DNA from: Alectoria sarmentosa
Taxonomy: Eukaryota; Ascomycota; Lecanoromycetes; Lecanorales; Parmeliaceae
Direction of reading: 5' to 3'
Assembly: GCA_009733775.1 (NCBI GenBank)
Contig: WOGZ01000071.1
Location: forward strand, 1 to 64,000
Length of the DNA: 64,000 bases
The position numbers were made by a program, and so were the translations under genes. Under the pieces are notes generated by a model, which was given only the letters and a program-made list of their open reading frames with translations, ran no database searches and was not told the DNA's origin. Positions 34,408-46,030 of this stretch are shown in pieces; the first letter of the stretch is position 1, and each line of letters opens with the position of its first letter.

Positions 34408-37006
34408 ATCGCCGCGACATCGGCATCGCTGCGTTTTTCCGACGGCAACATGCCGGGTCCCGCCACCTCAACCATATTGAAAGCACAAATGGTGTGGGTA
34501 GAAAAGACAGAATAGGAGGGGACCCCTTTGTGGAACACCGCAAGACTTGACGGCAATATCAAGGGAAAGCAAGAAATGACAGAACAGAAATGCTTTATGA
34601 ACCCGAGTAACGGCATCAGTTGATACTGCAAACATGTCCGCTTACCCAAAATACTTCGGACTTTGTCACTGCCCGATGTCGCTCTAACATTTCTCATGCG
34701 AGAGGAACAAAATAGATAGCAATAAGAAGCTTGTACTCTTCCAGCTCCTTCAGAGATATTTATCGGTCTCTGCGTCTGGTCTATCCCAAGATTGTTTTCC
34801 ATTCAAAGTTAAGTCTACTGGCAGCCTCATTGTCGAAAAGGGTTACACACTGTGGTTGTTGGGATCCCAGTTGTGTTCGTTGTAGTATTTCATCTCATTT
34901 TCCAATTCAAGCCCGTAATTCTCTGAGCATGCTTGTTCTCGCTTTGCATCGGCCAGTCGACGACAAGCTTCAGCACGCCTTGAAGGCCCATGTGCTGATG
35001 CTTCTGGACTGGCCGTATATTGAAGATCCAAGGTTTCCAGTCGGATGAATCGTATGCCAAACAAATTTCATCCTATGTTGCTGCGCGGAGACACTTCCCG
35101 ATAGCTCACCTTATCAACTGCAATTTTATATATATATATATATATATCATGTCCAACAAGCATTTCATGTTCTCATTCGTATTGGCTAATCGTCGAGAAG
35201 GTTGTTATTCGCATGATAGCCACGAAGCGTGCTTTCTCTTTGACAAGATGGTATGCTGAGCAAGTCGTAGCTGCGTCACTTCATGTCTACGTTTGATCTC
35301 GATTGATGTGTTCAAGCTTCCACAGCCTTGTTTTGTACTTGTCAGTGCTTCTTTACCCAGAGGTCCTTGATTGCGGGACATGCGTCAAGTGGAAAGTAGT
35401 TGCAATATGACTATTTCCTCTGAAAGGCCGTCGCGGGCTTTGGTGTCTCTTTAAACATGTAGCTTGGACCCGCACTTTCCTTCTTTGCGATAAGAATGCA
35501 ACCGGGTACCTGTAGTGCAACTAAGGGGATGTTCATTCAGCTTTCAACAAGGTTTTTGCTGGCTCCGAGCTTCATGTCATGTGCAATGTACATATAAGAG
35601 GCGGCGTCAATAGACCCCGGAGCGGAGAGAGGGGTGGCAGATTTTGGCTTCAACGTTGCTCACTGCTCTTGCGTGGGAAGGGACATTTGTGCTCTGCTGT
35701 TCTTCCCATTTAGTGAGGTGCAACAGGTCGTGAAGGAGGACCTCCGGTGCGTGGCCTTTTTCTGGGCCTCTCGCTAGCCTTGGCCCTTGAAGGAATTTCA
35801 TCTCAAGAGGTCATGGCTAAGGATGAGTGTTATCATCAGTGTGTCTTTGGCCCTGGTAAGAGGTGGGCGTCTGGTCGGTCCTTATTGCTCCCCTCGGCTC
35901 CGGAAGCTGCTGTCGACGAGAGCGGCGTGCAGACAGGCGTACATGTCCAGTGTGGACCTACCAAGTAGCCCGGATCCATGTTGAAGCTGACTACGCCAGA
36001 TGCTCTCTTTCCCATGTGTGTACGGTAGGCCACGCCTGCCGTTGACAGGAGGGCGTGTTCATATGGCGCTGCTTCCTTTGAGCCTCGAAGACCACTTGAC
36101 CGAAGAGGAAGATGGAGAAAATGTGGTAACCGCTGTCGAAGCTTTGGTGCTAGGCAGCCTGATCTGTCGCTGATGGTTGGGCGGCGATGAAGAATAGAAG
36201 GGGGTGGTGGTCTTTTTGCAAGGTGGAAGAATAACAGAAGAGTGGCAGTGTCTATAAGACAGAAGTACATCATCTACTCAGCTGAAGCATGAAGTCTTCA
36301 CATTGTCAGTCATAGACGTCGTAAGTCCCTCGATCCTGCTTGTCATCCGAAGTCTGTCAAAACGCCAAGTTTTCTCTATCGTGACTACCTTACCTAGTCA
36401 GGTATTTTATCCACTAGCCTATTCCAAAATTACGCTATCTCGGGGAAATCGCAAGGCAGCCAAAATGACCAATACGGCCGCCAAAATTTAGTTCTACAAC
36501 ATATCCGCCTTGTGAGAAGTTCCATTCTGTTGAACTTTATCTCATCTTCTCCTTACCTTCAAAGTGAGCCTCTCCACACTTTATTTGGTCAGGTTCTACG
36601 GAGTCGCCGACCATGTTCCGGCGGAGATGACACACGGAAAGGACATCGGCAGACTTGCCCCGTCAGTCTTATCTGTGCTAAGCTGACGGCGCCTTGAAAC
36701 TAGACTCTTTTGACTCTAGCGCTTGGATAGGACTAGCGGTTCTCGGGCGAGCAATTTCTCCGTCATGGACACTCGTCACTCTCCCGCCCTCCGCTCATCT
36801 CCTGTCAATCGTGCACTTGTTGAATTGGCGCGGTGCGGTACTGAGGCTTATTCACATCTGGTTCAATATCAATACCTGTCCGGAGAAGCCTCCTCCCCCT
36901 CGCCTCCTCATCTTCTTATTCTTCTTCTTTCCTCCACCCTGCGCCGCCTTCTTGGCTTCTCGTCTCTCGCTATTCTTATGAGCACGTGACATTGACGTAA
37001 GCTACC
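34408..37006. other. Intergenic region (2.6 kb), no convincing gene
   Basis: Includes a (TA)n microsatellite at ~35126-35147. Several short frames on both strands (e.g. 35836-36273, minus) have no motif or splice support. The segment 36880-36950 is C/T-rich and may belong to the promoter of the permease. Confidence 0.5.
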
Positions 37007-39840
37007 ATGGCAAGGGAACGACAACAGAGTCGGGTTTTTGATGATGCCGTATGTACATTTCGGAGCGAAACATTCCCGTTTCATACCACATTTTGAATTG
37101 CAAGACACATTGCAGGAATAGAAGGGTCCTTTTACTCCCAGTCGTCTCACTAGTAGAATATCTTCCCCGAAGAAAAAATGCTGACTCAGAGATCTCCATA
37201 GGCTCATTTGGTACGTGTTGACCCAGAGTGTTTCATCTCAATTTGGTACTGTTGGTGCTGCTACGGACGCAATGCAGAAGCCAAGGCTCTCTTAAAGACG
37301 TCGAGTTCTTCAGGACTCAGCAGCCGCCAAGAATTCATACTGAGTTGGTTATCTTGCAGGCATCAATGGGCCATAAGGCCGAGCTCAACCGCCACTTCAG
37401 TCCGCTGGCAATGCTCGGCCTTGCCTTTGCAATTCTGAATTCTTGGACCGCTCTGTCGGCATCTCTGTCTTTAGCACTACCTTCCGGTGGTCCAACATCG
37501 GTAATCTGGGGTTTGATCACAGCTGGAATATGTAAGACTTTCTCTGGCAACCCTTATCCATCGCGATGGTCATCCGATACTTACAATACGCAGGTAATTT
37601 ATCACTTGCAGCCTCCATGGCAGAATTCCTATCCGCCTACCCCACTGCCGGCGGCCAATACCACTGGGTCGCGTATGTATCTTCGCAGTCTAACTCTCCT
37701 CTTCTGAACTAGCGTTTCGAGCCTTGAGACGTGTCTGTATGACATGTGCTCTTTGGATCCTTTTCCAGGCTCGAAAATCCCCACAAGTAGACATACTGAC
37801 TCGAAATCTTATTTTAGAGTTATTGCCTGGCCAAAGTGGCGTCCGCTCCTCTCGTGGATAACCGGCTGGGTAAATGTGTCGGGATGGATCGCCCTCGTTG
37901 CATCTGGAGGTCTGCTAGGGAGTCAACTCATCGTTGGAGTCATTTCTTTCACGAACCAAAATTACGTGCCGCAACGCTGGCATCAATTCCTGATCTATAT
38001 CGGCTACAATCTCATTGCATTCTTGCTCAACGCCTTCGGCAACTCGCTGCTTCCATACGTGACGAAAGGAGCATTTTTCTGGTCCATCACCGGATTTGTG
38101 ATTATTAGTATCACAGTCCTGGCATGCTCGTCTCCAGACTACGCCAGTGGCAAATTTGTGTTTACTACCTTTATAAATGGTACGCAAATTCTCGTGTGAT
38201 TCGCTTTGTTCTTAGTTCTAGAATTCGAAACGCCTTTCCACAGCAAGAGTCTTTTCGTCTTGCACTGTTTGTTCAACATCCTTTCCTGATTTTGTCTTTA
38301 ATTTGGCACTAATGAGATAATACTAATTCCGACATTTGCACAGAATCTGGCTGGCCAGGAGGAATAGGCTGGCTTCTCGGACTCTTGCAAGCAGGCCTTG
38401 GACTCACGGGTTTCGATGCAGTGGCTCATATGATTGGCAAGTACCATCGGCTTCGAGACCTACCTCGCTAACAACTAATACCAGAGGAGATTCCCAATCC
38501 ACATGTCGAGGGGCCACGAATAATGATAGCAACTGTTTTGATAGGCATCAGTACTGGGTTCATCTTTTTGGTGAGTTTTTTCATTTTTAGTAACGATCTC
38601 TCTGATTTTTTCTATGCCTTGAATCTGGAGATACGTTTCCGCACTAGTTCATGGCCCAGTTTTCTCTCACGATCGGCGTATCTGTTATTCGAGAGCAACG
38701 CTGACTCCAAATTTGGCTAGGTGTGCCTCTTGCTTGTTTCCGGGGGGTCAGCCAACGTGCAAAACATCATTGAATCCGCTGCCGGTCCATTACTGGCTAT
38801 CTTCTACCAGGCCACTGGGAGTAAAGCCGGTTCTATTTGCCTACTCATGTACGTCCTTGTATTCGCCCACAGGCCTTGAAGTATCCGCTGATACTTTGAC
38901 TCTAGGTTCCCACTCGTCTGCCTGCTCTTCGCCACCATAAGTATCATGACCACAAGCAGTCGCATGACTTATGCATTCGCCAGGTAGGTCGACTTCTCGC
39001 TATCTGAGGAGAGACTGTTGTACCTTACTGATGAAAATTGCAGAGACGGTGGACTGCCAGCCAGCCGGTTCTTGGCAAAAGTCCACTCGAAACATGAGAT
39101 GCCACTCAACGCGCTCATTCTCACAACGGTTCTGGTCGTCATCTTCGGTTGCATCTTCCTCGGCTCGTCCAGGTCAGGATTTTTACAATCTCCATGCCTC
39201 GTTTGATTGACTGACAATTGCTAGTGCCTTCAACGCGATCATCTCAGCATCCGTCGTAGCACTCGGTGTGTCCTACGCCATCCCACCGGCAATCAACTGC
39301 CTCAGAGGCCGCAAAATGCTACCACCGCGACCATTCGTACTACCTGGCCCGCTCGGCTGGATCTGCAATCTACTCGGTATCTCCTACGTAACCGTCACGA
39401 CGGTGCTCTTCTTGTTCCCACCCACCTTGCCCGTCACAGGGAGTAACATGAGTACGTTCGTTCAATGGTTGTTTTCTCTGCATTGCGCGCTCACCGCCGC
39501 TCCTTACCATCACTTTTGCATCTTAATGCTTTTGTCGACCCATCCTCCTCGTTTCCCCTGCATTCTCCCCAACCCCCTTCTTCCCCTTTCCCCAATTCAA
39601 CAAAGCCCATCCGCTAACAACAACAAACGTCCAGACTACTGCATCGTCGCCTTCTTCATCGTCATCGTCATCAGCGTGGTGCAATGGTTCGTCGACGGCC
39701 GCAAGAACTACAAGGGCCCCGTCGTCGAGCTCGTCGGCGAAGGAGAAGACGGGGCCGTTTACGCGGCTGACAGCCTCGACGACAAAGCCGAAGGCGCGCA
39801 TGAGAATGGAGGAATGGGACATGTAAATGGCAATGAGTAA
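37007..39840 (+). CDS. Amino acid/GABA/choline-type permease (APC superfamily), ~533 aa, 11 exons
   Basis: Exons: 37007-37048 (tentative), 37360-37531, 37594-37672, 37818-38179, 38344-38436, 38485-38570, 38721-38848, 38906-38983, 39044-39172, 39225-39451 and 39635-39840. All coding phases agree and sum to 534 codons. About 12 membrane helices are expected. Motifs of the fungal ACT/GABA permease group: GHKAELNRHFSPLAMLGLAF, WTALSASLSLALPSGGPTS, AEFLSAYPTAGGQYHWVA, GLTGFDAVAHM, EEIPNPHVEGPR and RMTYAFARDGGLP. The C-terminal tail is acidic and cytosolic. Intron 5 (38437-38484) is GC-AG. The first exon (MARERQQSRVFDDA, good Kozak ACCATGG, donor GTATGT) needs a 311-bp intron and is the least certain part. 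Substrate not determinable from sequence. Confidence 0.87.
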
Positions 39841-42124
39841 ATGGGCGAGACGAATGGGGCGAAGAAGGGCACGGAAGTACAGGGGTGAGAACGGGAATGG
39901 GCATATGTTGCGCATCGGCCGTGGGATATCTTCGTCCATCCTCCGATCATTTCATGAAGAGTATACTTTCTCAAAATACTGCATCACTCATCTCTGAAGC
40001 CAAAACTTCATCAATAGCACACATAGAATTTGCATGGATAAAACGTCGAAACATATAAATAAACCGTCTTATTCATGGAGACAAAAGATCAAATACCATC
40101 ATTCCAGCCACTACCACTTTCACAGCCACTTCTGCCATCACTGCTACTACTATTCATCGCCATTTCCTTTCACACCTCCCTCCCTCTGTCTGTCTGTCTC
40201 TCTACCTTTCATCGCACCTCCTGCACCGTCCCTTCAACCTACCAATCCCCCTCTCCACCTCCCCAACCGCCCCTTCCAGCTACCAATCCCCCTCCCAAGT
40301 TCCCTAATCGCCTCTCTTATCCTCCCCCTTCTCCATCCCTCTCTCCAACCCCCCTCATCGATCGATCCCCTTATGACTCCCATTTCTCATCCACGCCTCC
40401 ATCCATCATAGCAAAGCCCTCATCGTCAATGTTACAATTTTCTTATATATATATACCCCTCTTATCACCATCATTTCTCCTCTCTCCCCCACCCTTTATC
40501 ACTCTCTTCATCACCCCCTCATCAATCTCACTCTTCATCCCCCTCTCTCTCTCTAATCGACCCGCCCTATTTTCAACATCATCCCTATCATCATCATCAT
40601 CTCCTTACCCTTACTCTTATCATTCATCCCCTTACCCCTCCCCTAACATCTCTCCCATCCATCATAATCATTCATTCATTCACACCACCATCTCCTCAAC
40701 AAACCCCACTACCGCCAGTCTACTTATCCCCCTCACCACCACCACCCCCCTCAACAACTTCCCCATCTCCCACTTCAAAAACCTCCTCATCTCCCATCCC
40801 ACCTCAACCCACCCCTCTCCCCTCATCCCCCCCCCCACTCCTCTCCCCCCTACCCCCTCCNNNNNNNNNNACAACCCCCATTCTTCCATCCCCCCTCCCT
40901 CTTACATACTCTCATCAATGAAATCCAATCCATCCACGTCCCCCAACCAACCCAATCGTCTCACCACCACCACCACCACCACCATCATCTCCCTTCACAC
41001 CTTCCACACAATCATCTTTTCTACCCTCATTATCACCCCTTGCTCAAAGTAATGCTTCACATCATCATCATCATTTTGACTGCCAATCAGTCTCATCAGT
41101 CTCGATCGCTCCAAATCGCTTCAAGGAGTCTATGCGACAGACAGACAATGAACCAGCCACATGAAAATCACGAAGTCCAATTGTCTCAAAAAGTCGTTAA
41201 TAGCAAGCGAGTAAGCGAGCGCAACGGCTCCTCCTCCTCCTCCTCCCCTCCCTGCTTCTCCTCCTCCCTCAGTACCAGCGTCCAATATTAATAAAGATCT
41301 CTCTACCTCCTCACCCCATTTTCAAACCCCCATTCCCCCCCCTCTTCAAAATCCCATACACAGACTATCCTAATCCCTTTCCCCCCTCCCCACTTCCTCA
41401 GCTTTATTCCCCACAAAACGAAGAGATCAATCCTCTGCAAGAAAAGGCCTTGGGATGCAAATCGACTCCCAAAAAAAACCGCCTTTCTGGTGGACATTGA
41501 GACGGCTCAGGCATTCATTTGCATATACAAACATTCGATTTTGTTGAAAAAGATGGTTGGTTCCCAACTTCCTCCAAAGCCTGTTGCCATGCCAGCCACA
41601 TGATTGGTACTGTATATAGGTCTTGCTCCAAGGGGAGCTTTGGGAGAATAATCAATCCATCCATCCTTCCTATCCCATCATATTTCAACACGATTCGGCC
41701 ATGGGACAGGGGGTAGGGGGCGGAATCGAATAAGAGGGCATGGGGGGTTCGGTGCTGTGGTAGCACCGGCGAAGGTGGCAGTGGATGATGGTGTGTGGGA
41801 GGGTGATGGTGAAGAATATACATCGTGTACATTCCGTGTGAGGATCTAGATGAAAAGGCTATAATCGCAGAATTTCCTCATCAAATGTTCAATTCATCCA
41901 GTTGCGTGCATGCTCGCGATCTATCTACTAAGAAATTGTGCTTAAGACATCCGTCTAATAATCATCACTTCCGCATGAACTCAGGTCATAGACATCGTAA
42001 AGAGTCAGCCATTGGTTGCATCTCAAATCCCACACACCAGTCCCTGGAGCTACATAGCCTGACATCTATCGTTCTTGTCCACTATGCATAATGCCATGAC
42101 TCAGTCGCTGGTAGATGCAGCGAT
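39841..42124. repeat. C/T/A-rich strand-asymmetric region
   Basis: From about 40080 to 41050 the + strand is almost devoid of G, made of imperfect CTC, CCT, CAT and CAC repeats (e.g. (CAC)n at ~40963-40983 and (CTC)n at ~41228-41262). A 325-codon frame crosses it but is only a by-product of composition (Ser/Pro/Thr). No gene is called. Confidence 0.75.
40861..40870. other. Assembly gap (10 N)
   Basis: Ten unresolved bases inside the C/T-rich tract. The true length of this tract is unknown, as simple repeats often collapse in assembly. Confidence 0.99.
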
Positions 42125-43579
42125 CTATTCCGTCGGCATAAAGAGTCCCCATGAATTTGTGTCGAAGGCTCTGACGACCAGGTGGATTCCTTGGACCTTG
42201 CATGCTTCGATTATGGCTTCATAGTTGGCTGAAAACCTTTCCTCCCGGAAGCGAGCATGGATCGAATAGGCGGGCGAAAAATTGAAATCGCTGGTGCCGT
42301 TGCGAGTGAGAACTTCGACTTCTCTCAGCGCTGGGACGTATTCCTTCTTCAGCTTGGCCAATGCCGAAATCAACCTTGCTATTTCCATCTCATCCCCTAA
42401 CCCGGAGCATTCCAACTTGAGTATCTCGAGCTTTGGTGGTAGTGCCCTCGCCAGTGACGTATCATCATGATGCATAGCGACTTGATGCAGCAGTAGCTGG
42501 GTTTCAGTGTGCAGGTAGCTAACGGCTTTAAAGCAGCAGATGTCTCCCATGAAGTTCCTTTTCTCGTCATGTGACAGGAGAGTCAACGACTGAAGCGTCG
42601 ACTTAGCGAAAGCGGAGAGTGCGCTACGTATCAAGAATGGATCGAATTCCATTTGTTGATCGTTTCGGAATTTCTTGATATCTGAGTGGTAAGTGAAAGA
42701 GCGGAGCGCTTCGAAAGTTTCCAAAAAGTCAAAGAGGCGCTTCGGGTTGATTGAACAAGTGACAAGAGTCAGGTCTTCAAGCTTGGATGTCCATGGCGCC
42801 ACCAGCGCCAGGTCGGTGTCCGAGTAAGCGTCAAAGCCGGTTTCATAGATGTTAAAGCCATGTAAAGATCTCACGGAAGGTAGAGCTGCGAAAAGGCCAA
42901 CGAGCTTCAATCCCGGAATTTCCAAACAGGCTGGTATCTGGACGTGGCGGAGACACGACAGCGGTGCGGCCGGGCTTTCCATAGTCGCAATACGATAGAG
43001 TGTACCACATAGATGTTCTCGGTCTTCGCCTAGGTGGTGAAACTTCAAAGTTGAAAGATTGGGAAGCAGCAGGAGCAATAGGGATATGATGGGATCCTCA
43101 CTCCCACGTTTGATGTATCTCATCCAGCTCGAGACTTCGTCATGGGGCACGAGGTCGGATACCGCTTTCCTCAGTCTTGAGATTGTTCCTTCGCTATAGG
43201 GTAGATGCCTATTCTCTGGCCGCATTATCTCTAGATGCTCCTGCGCGCTCCACATCCTCCGCCACCCACGGATGGAAATTTCTTGAACATAGAAGGCTGT
43301 ACGTGGTTCTTGGAGGATCTCATCTAGTAGTTGCGCGAGGCTGCAGCGGTTGGAGAGCTGGTAGGGCGCGGAGTATACTCTTGGGTCACGGTATCGGCTT
43401 GGGTCCTCGTATCCGTACACGCGGTGCTTCCGCTTCAGAGTCCGGTGTCTTTCTAAATCCTCGGTCGCCACGTTGTAGATCTGGGTGCATGTTGATGTGA
43501 AGCTTTCGATGTCATCTGGTAGGACGAGTTGTATTATCATGAGGGTGATTTCGTTGGGCATGTCGGTGAGCCGCCCCAT
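42125..43579 (-). CDS. F-box-like protein 1, 484 aa
   Basis: A single exon. An N-terminal F-box-like domain (LTDMPNEITLMIIQLVLPDDIESF, shown here in part, residues ~4-45) is followed by a long, mainly helical C-terminal region with leucine-rich character (LSTLKFHHL, LRHVQIP, SKLEDLTLVTCSI, LEILKLECSGL), as in fungal F-box/LRR proteins. F-box proteins recruit substrates to SCF ubiquitin ligases; the target is unknown. The open frame extends 75 codons upstream, but the ATG at 43579 (MGRLTDMPNE) sits just before the F-box, as in its two paralogs, so it is chosen. It shares with them the pattern SSWMRYIKRGSEDPIISLLL. First of three tandem copies. Confidence 0.8.
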   Translation of the reverse strand: MGRLTDMPNEITLMIIQLVLPDDIESFTSTCTQIYNVATEDLERHRTLKRKHRVYGYEDPSRYRDPRVYSAPYQLSNRCSLAQLLDEILQEPRTAFYVQEISIRGWRRMWSAQEHLEIMRPENRHLPYSEGTISRLRKAVSDLVPHDEVSSWMRYIKRGSEDPIISLLLLLLPNLSTLKFHHLGEDREHLCGTLYRIATMESPAAPLSCLRHVQIPACLEIPGLKLVGLFAALPSVRSLHGFNIYETGFDAYSDTDLALVAPWTSKLEDLTLVTCSINPKRLFDFLETFEALRSFTYHSDIKKFRNDQQMEFDPFLIRSALSAFAKSTLQSLTLLSHDEKRNFMGDICCFKAVSYLHTETQLLLHQVAMHHDDTSLARALPPKLEILKLECSGLGDEMEIARLISALAKLKKEYVPALREVEVLTRNGTSDFNFSPAYSIHARFREERFSANYEAIIEACKVQGIHLVVRAFDTNSWGLFMPTE

Positions 43580-44198
43580 GATTGCTGTAGGGAAGCTGTA
43601 AAGTGTAAGCTGAGAAGCAGATGAACAGTGTGCGTCCGGCTGCAACCGTCTAGGTTGTTCGAAGGTCTTTAATAGAGCAGAATGCCGTAGTCTTTGATGG
43701 AGTAATGTAGACTTGTGTCGAGTTTCAAGGAAGGAACGAGTCGGAACATGCAAGAAGGGCCAAGAGTTTGAGAAGAAATGGAGTAAATTGTGTTGAAACA
43801 TCAAGGCAGAAGCGAGAGTTTGAGAAGGAGCAGACGTTTCACTGTAGCGCCAAGTCTCAGTTCAAGGGGGATGTTCACTTGTATCATCGCCGGGCCTTGA
43901 GGCAGTGTTGGCAGGCACGCCATCGGATGGCCGGCCCTACGGCGTCAGCCGGCGGCAAAGCCAAGTCAGAACGATAATTTAGGGCAAGCGCGAAGGTGCA
44001 TGTATTGATGTAGGATATAGAAACGGTGGCTAGCTACGTGCTGAGAAGTCAGGTACCAAGCCATTGGTAAGCATACACGTAATTGAGCGTATTGCCAGAC
44101 TAAGCCCTTCATCATTACGTAAGCGCTAGTCTATGAAAAGGGGTGAAAAAAGGGTGCTCGCACAGCGTTTGTTTGGGAGGGCGGAGACGCCTTTTGGT
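43580..44198. other. Intergenic region between F-box 1 and the Nudix remnant
   Basis: Contains the F-box 1 promoter and, at its right end (44185-44220), a tRNA-Gly-like fragment described separately. Nothing else stands out. Confidence 0.5.
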
Positions 44199-44220
44199 CT
44201 AGTGGCAGAAGCTTCTCTGT
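44185..44220 (+). pseudogene. tRNA-Gly 5'-half-like fragment
   Basis: The stretch TTGGTCTAGTGGCAGAA (44194-44210) is essentially the D-arm and A-box region of fungal tRNA-Gly genes. It is preceded by a 7-nt acceptor-like stretch and followed by an anticodon-stem-like CTTCTCTGT. No anticodon loop, T-arm or GGTTCGA B-box follows, so this is a truncated copy, not a working tRNA gene. Confidence 0.5.
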
Positions 44221-44492
44221 ATCAATTTAGATGAGTTCTCAGTTATTACGCGCTGGTAGGAAGTTGATTTTTGAATAGTCGACACTCGAAGCCCGACTCT
44301 TTCATGGATCTCGCGAATCGCTGCAGCCTCCAATGTCTCTCCGACGTTGTTCCTTCCTTTTGGTAGCACGTAATCTCCCCTCGGCCGATAGTAGAGAAGA
44401 AGGACCAAGCCCTTGGAGGTGTCAATGGGTATGGTACCACTGCTAACCACAAACTTGTCCGACATGTCCAGAAATTCCGTAGGACGATCCAT
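44199..44492 (-). pseudogene. Nudix hydrolase pseudogene (frameshifted, 3' truncated)
   Basis: The N-terminal half of a fungal Nudix protein: VVSSGTIPIDTSKGLVLLLY, DYVLPKGRNNVGETLEAAAI (start of the Nudix box, ending with GETLEAAAIRE). Just after IRE the expected continuation (MKESGFECRLFKNQLPTSA) is found in a different frame, so one extra base at about 44306 breaks the box. The protein then stops about 100 residues short of normal family length. The remaining Nudix box also lacks the canonical REUxEExGU in either single frame. Intact family members hydrolyse nucleoside-diphosphate-linked substrates; this copy is likely inactive. It lies between F-box 1 and F-box 2. Confidence 0.72.
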
Positions 44493-44518
44493 AATTGAAA
44501 AGGCGGAAGGAAAGACAA

Positions 44519-46030
44519 GTACTTCGAGAGAAAGGATTTAGCAGACGGCAGCTCTTTCAGTCCGCTTATGGTCAGAGCGAAAAGTGTGCTACAGGAACGT
44601 CAGCACAAGGTGCATCAGTGTACGTCTCAGACTACTCATGAAGCAGAGAGGCACTTTCAGGGGCTGATCTTGTTCGAGTTATTTTGAAAGGGTCTTTCAG
44701 TGGCAAAGGAGCGGTACGGTCACTCACAAAGATGACACTGAGGATGCAAGATCCCGATCTCCGTCAAATGATTCCTTCAGGAAAAAGAATCCCAACCAAT
44801 AGTGCTACCGTAGACTAAGCGTGATTGGAGAAGATGTTCTGCGCGGCCGCTCGTATCTATGTTAATGGCTCAGCGCAAGAGATCAAGTCCGAGCGAATGT
44901 GTCGCCAAATGACGGGTCGAAAAGAGAGGCTCTTTTGTTTCAGAAGATGCGGGAAGCCGATTCTTACGGATTCGAGACTCTATTGCCACCGAGTTGAAAC
45001 CCTGGGGACCAATCGTGGAAACGCCGAATCCGTAATCAATTACCTTGCTTTCTCGAAACACCTCATCATGGTCCTATAACAACAAGAAGAGCGTCTTTCA
45101 AAGGATGTTCTCACTGCAGCGTCGAGCTCAGGCTTTTTACTTCCGCATCATTGTAATTAATCCCCACCGGCATTTGTCCTTTCAGCCTTGATTGAAGACG
45201 AACGTTGTTTGAGACCAGACACGCTTGGGGTTGAACGTATCTAGTGATGCAATGAATGTGAGTATTGTCATTCACCCAATGAGCGAGTGTAGGCACTCTG
45301 TAGAAGTTTTCTCACGCCTGGAAACATCGAATGGCAAACGCCCAGTCAATTTGCCACACTGGAAATGAGTCTACCGAAGTTTACCCGTCAAGACGGCTAG
45401 CCTAGAGTATCTCCTTGCGCTCTCCTGCTTTGAGAGAAGAAGCCCCGGGGGTGGCACCCGGGGCTGAGAACTCACCTAGTGGGGCATGGCTTCTGGCTCA
45501 GGACCCCGAATTAATTGGCCTTAGCTCTGCGGGCCTTCCTCATGAATATTACTACTACTACGACTACTGTCCTGCTTTGAATCTGCAACAGGGGAACAAC
45601 CAGTGATGGAGAGCATTGCAAGGTCAATGTTACACGTCTGCACGCGGGTCAGGATCTTACCGTGGTTTATCTGGAGATGGAATAGGAGGAGATCCGTGCC
45701 AACAGAAGCGCTCACTCGAATCTCACAGAGTTTGCAAGAGAGATCAACGAGCGCGATGATGATTCAATTGCATTCGTGATTCTTGAGAAGCGCGAATGGG
45801 ATCAGTAGGTGTGGGGTAAAGCTACTCAGGAAATATATTCGACGTTCAGGCCTCTGTGTAATTTCTCTGCCTGTCCCAACCTCTTTCCGCGCCTCAAGAA
45901 TGCTGCATCAGGCACGAGCTGATCGATCTCTCTGTCACACGCAGCAAACCAGATAATCGCCGCCTTGTTGACCTGATAAATTCCCCCGTAGAAGCCGCCA
46001 GTTGATCAGCTTCCTGAAAGGCAAGCCTAA
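44519..46030. other. Intergenic region with a GC-rich hairpin
   Basis: No gene is supported. A perfect 9-bp inverted repeat with 7-nt loop (AGCCCCGGG / CCCGGGGCT) lies at 45441-45465. Short frames on either strand have no motif. Confidence 0.55.
45441..45465. other. GC-rich perfect inverted repeat (9-bp stem, 7-nt loop)
   Basis: AGCCCCGGG at 45441-45449 pairs with CCCGGGGCT at 45457-45465. It is isolated in non-coding sequence with no T-run behind it. It might be a factor-binding palindrome or an RNA hairpin; the role is unknown. Confidence 0.6.

Noticed and set aside
40075..41052. 325-codon Ser/Pro/Thr-rich open frame
   Set aside because: It is produced by a G-free C/T/A repeat tract, passes through the N gap and has no conserved or structured segment.
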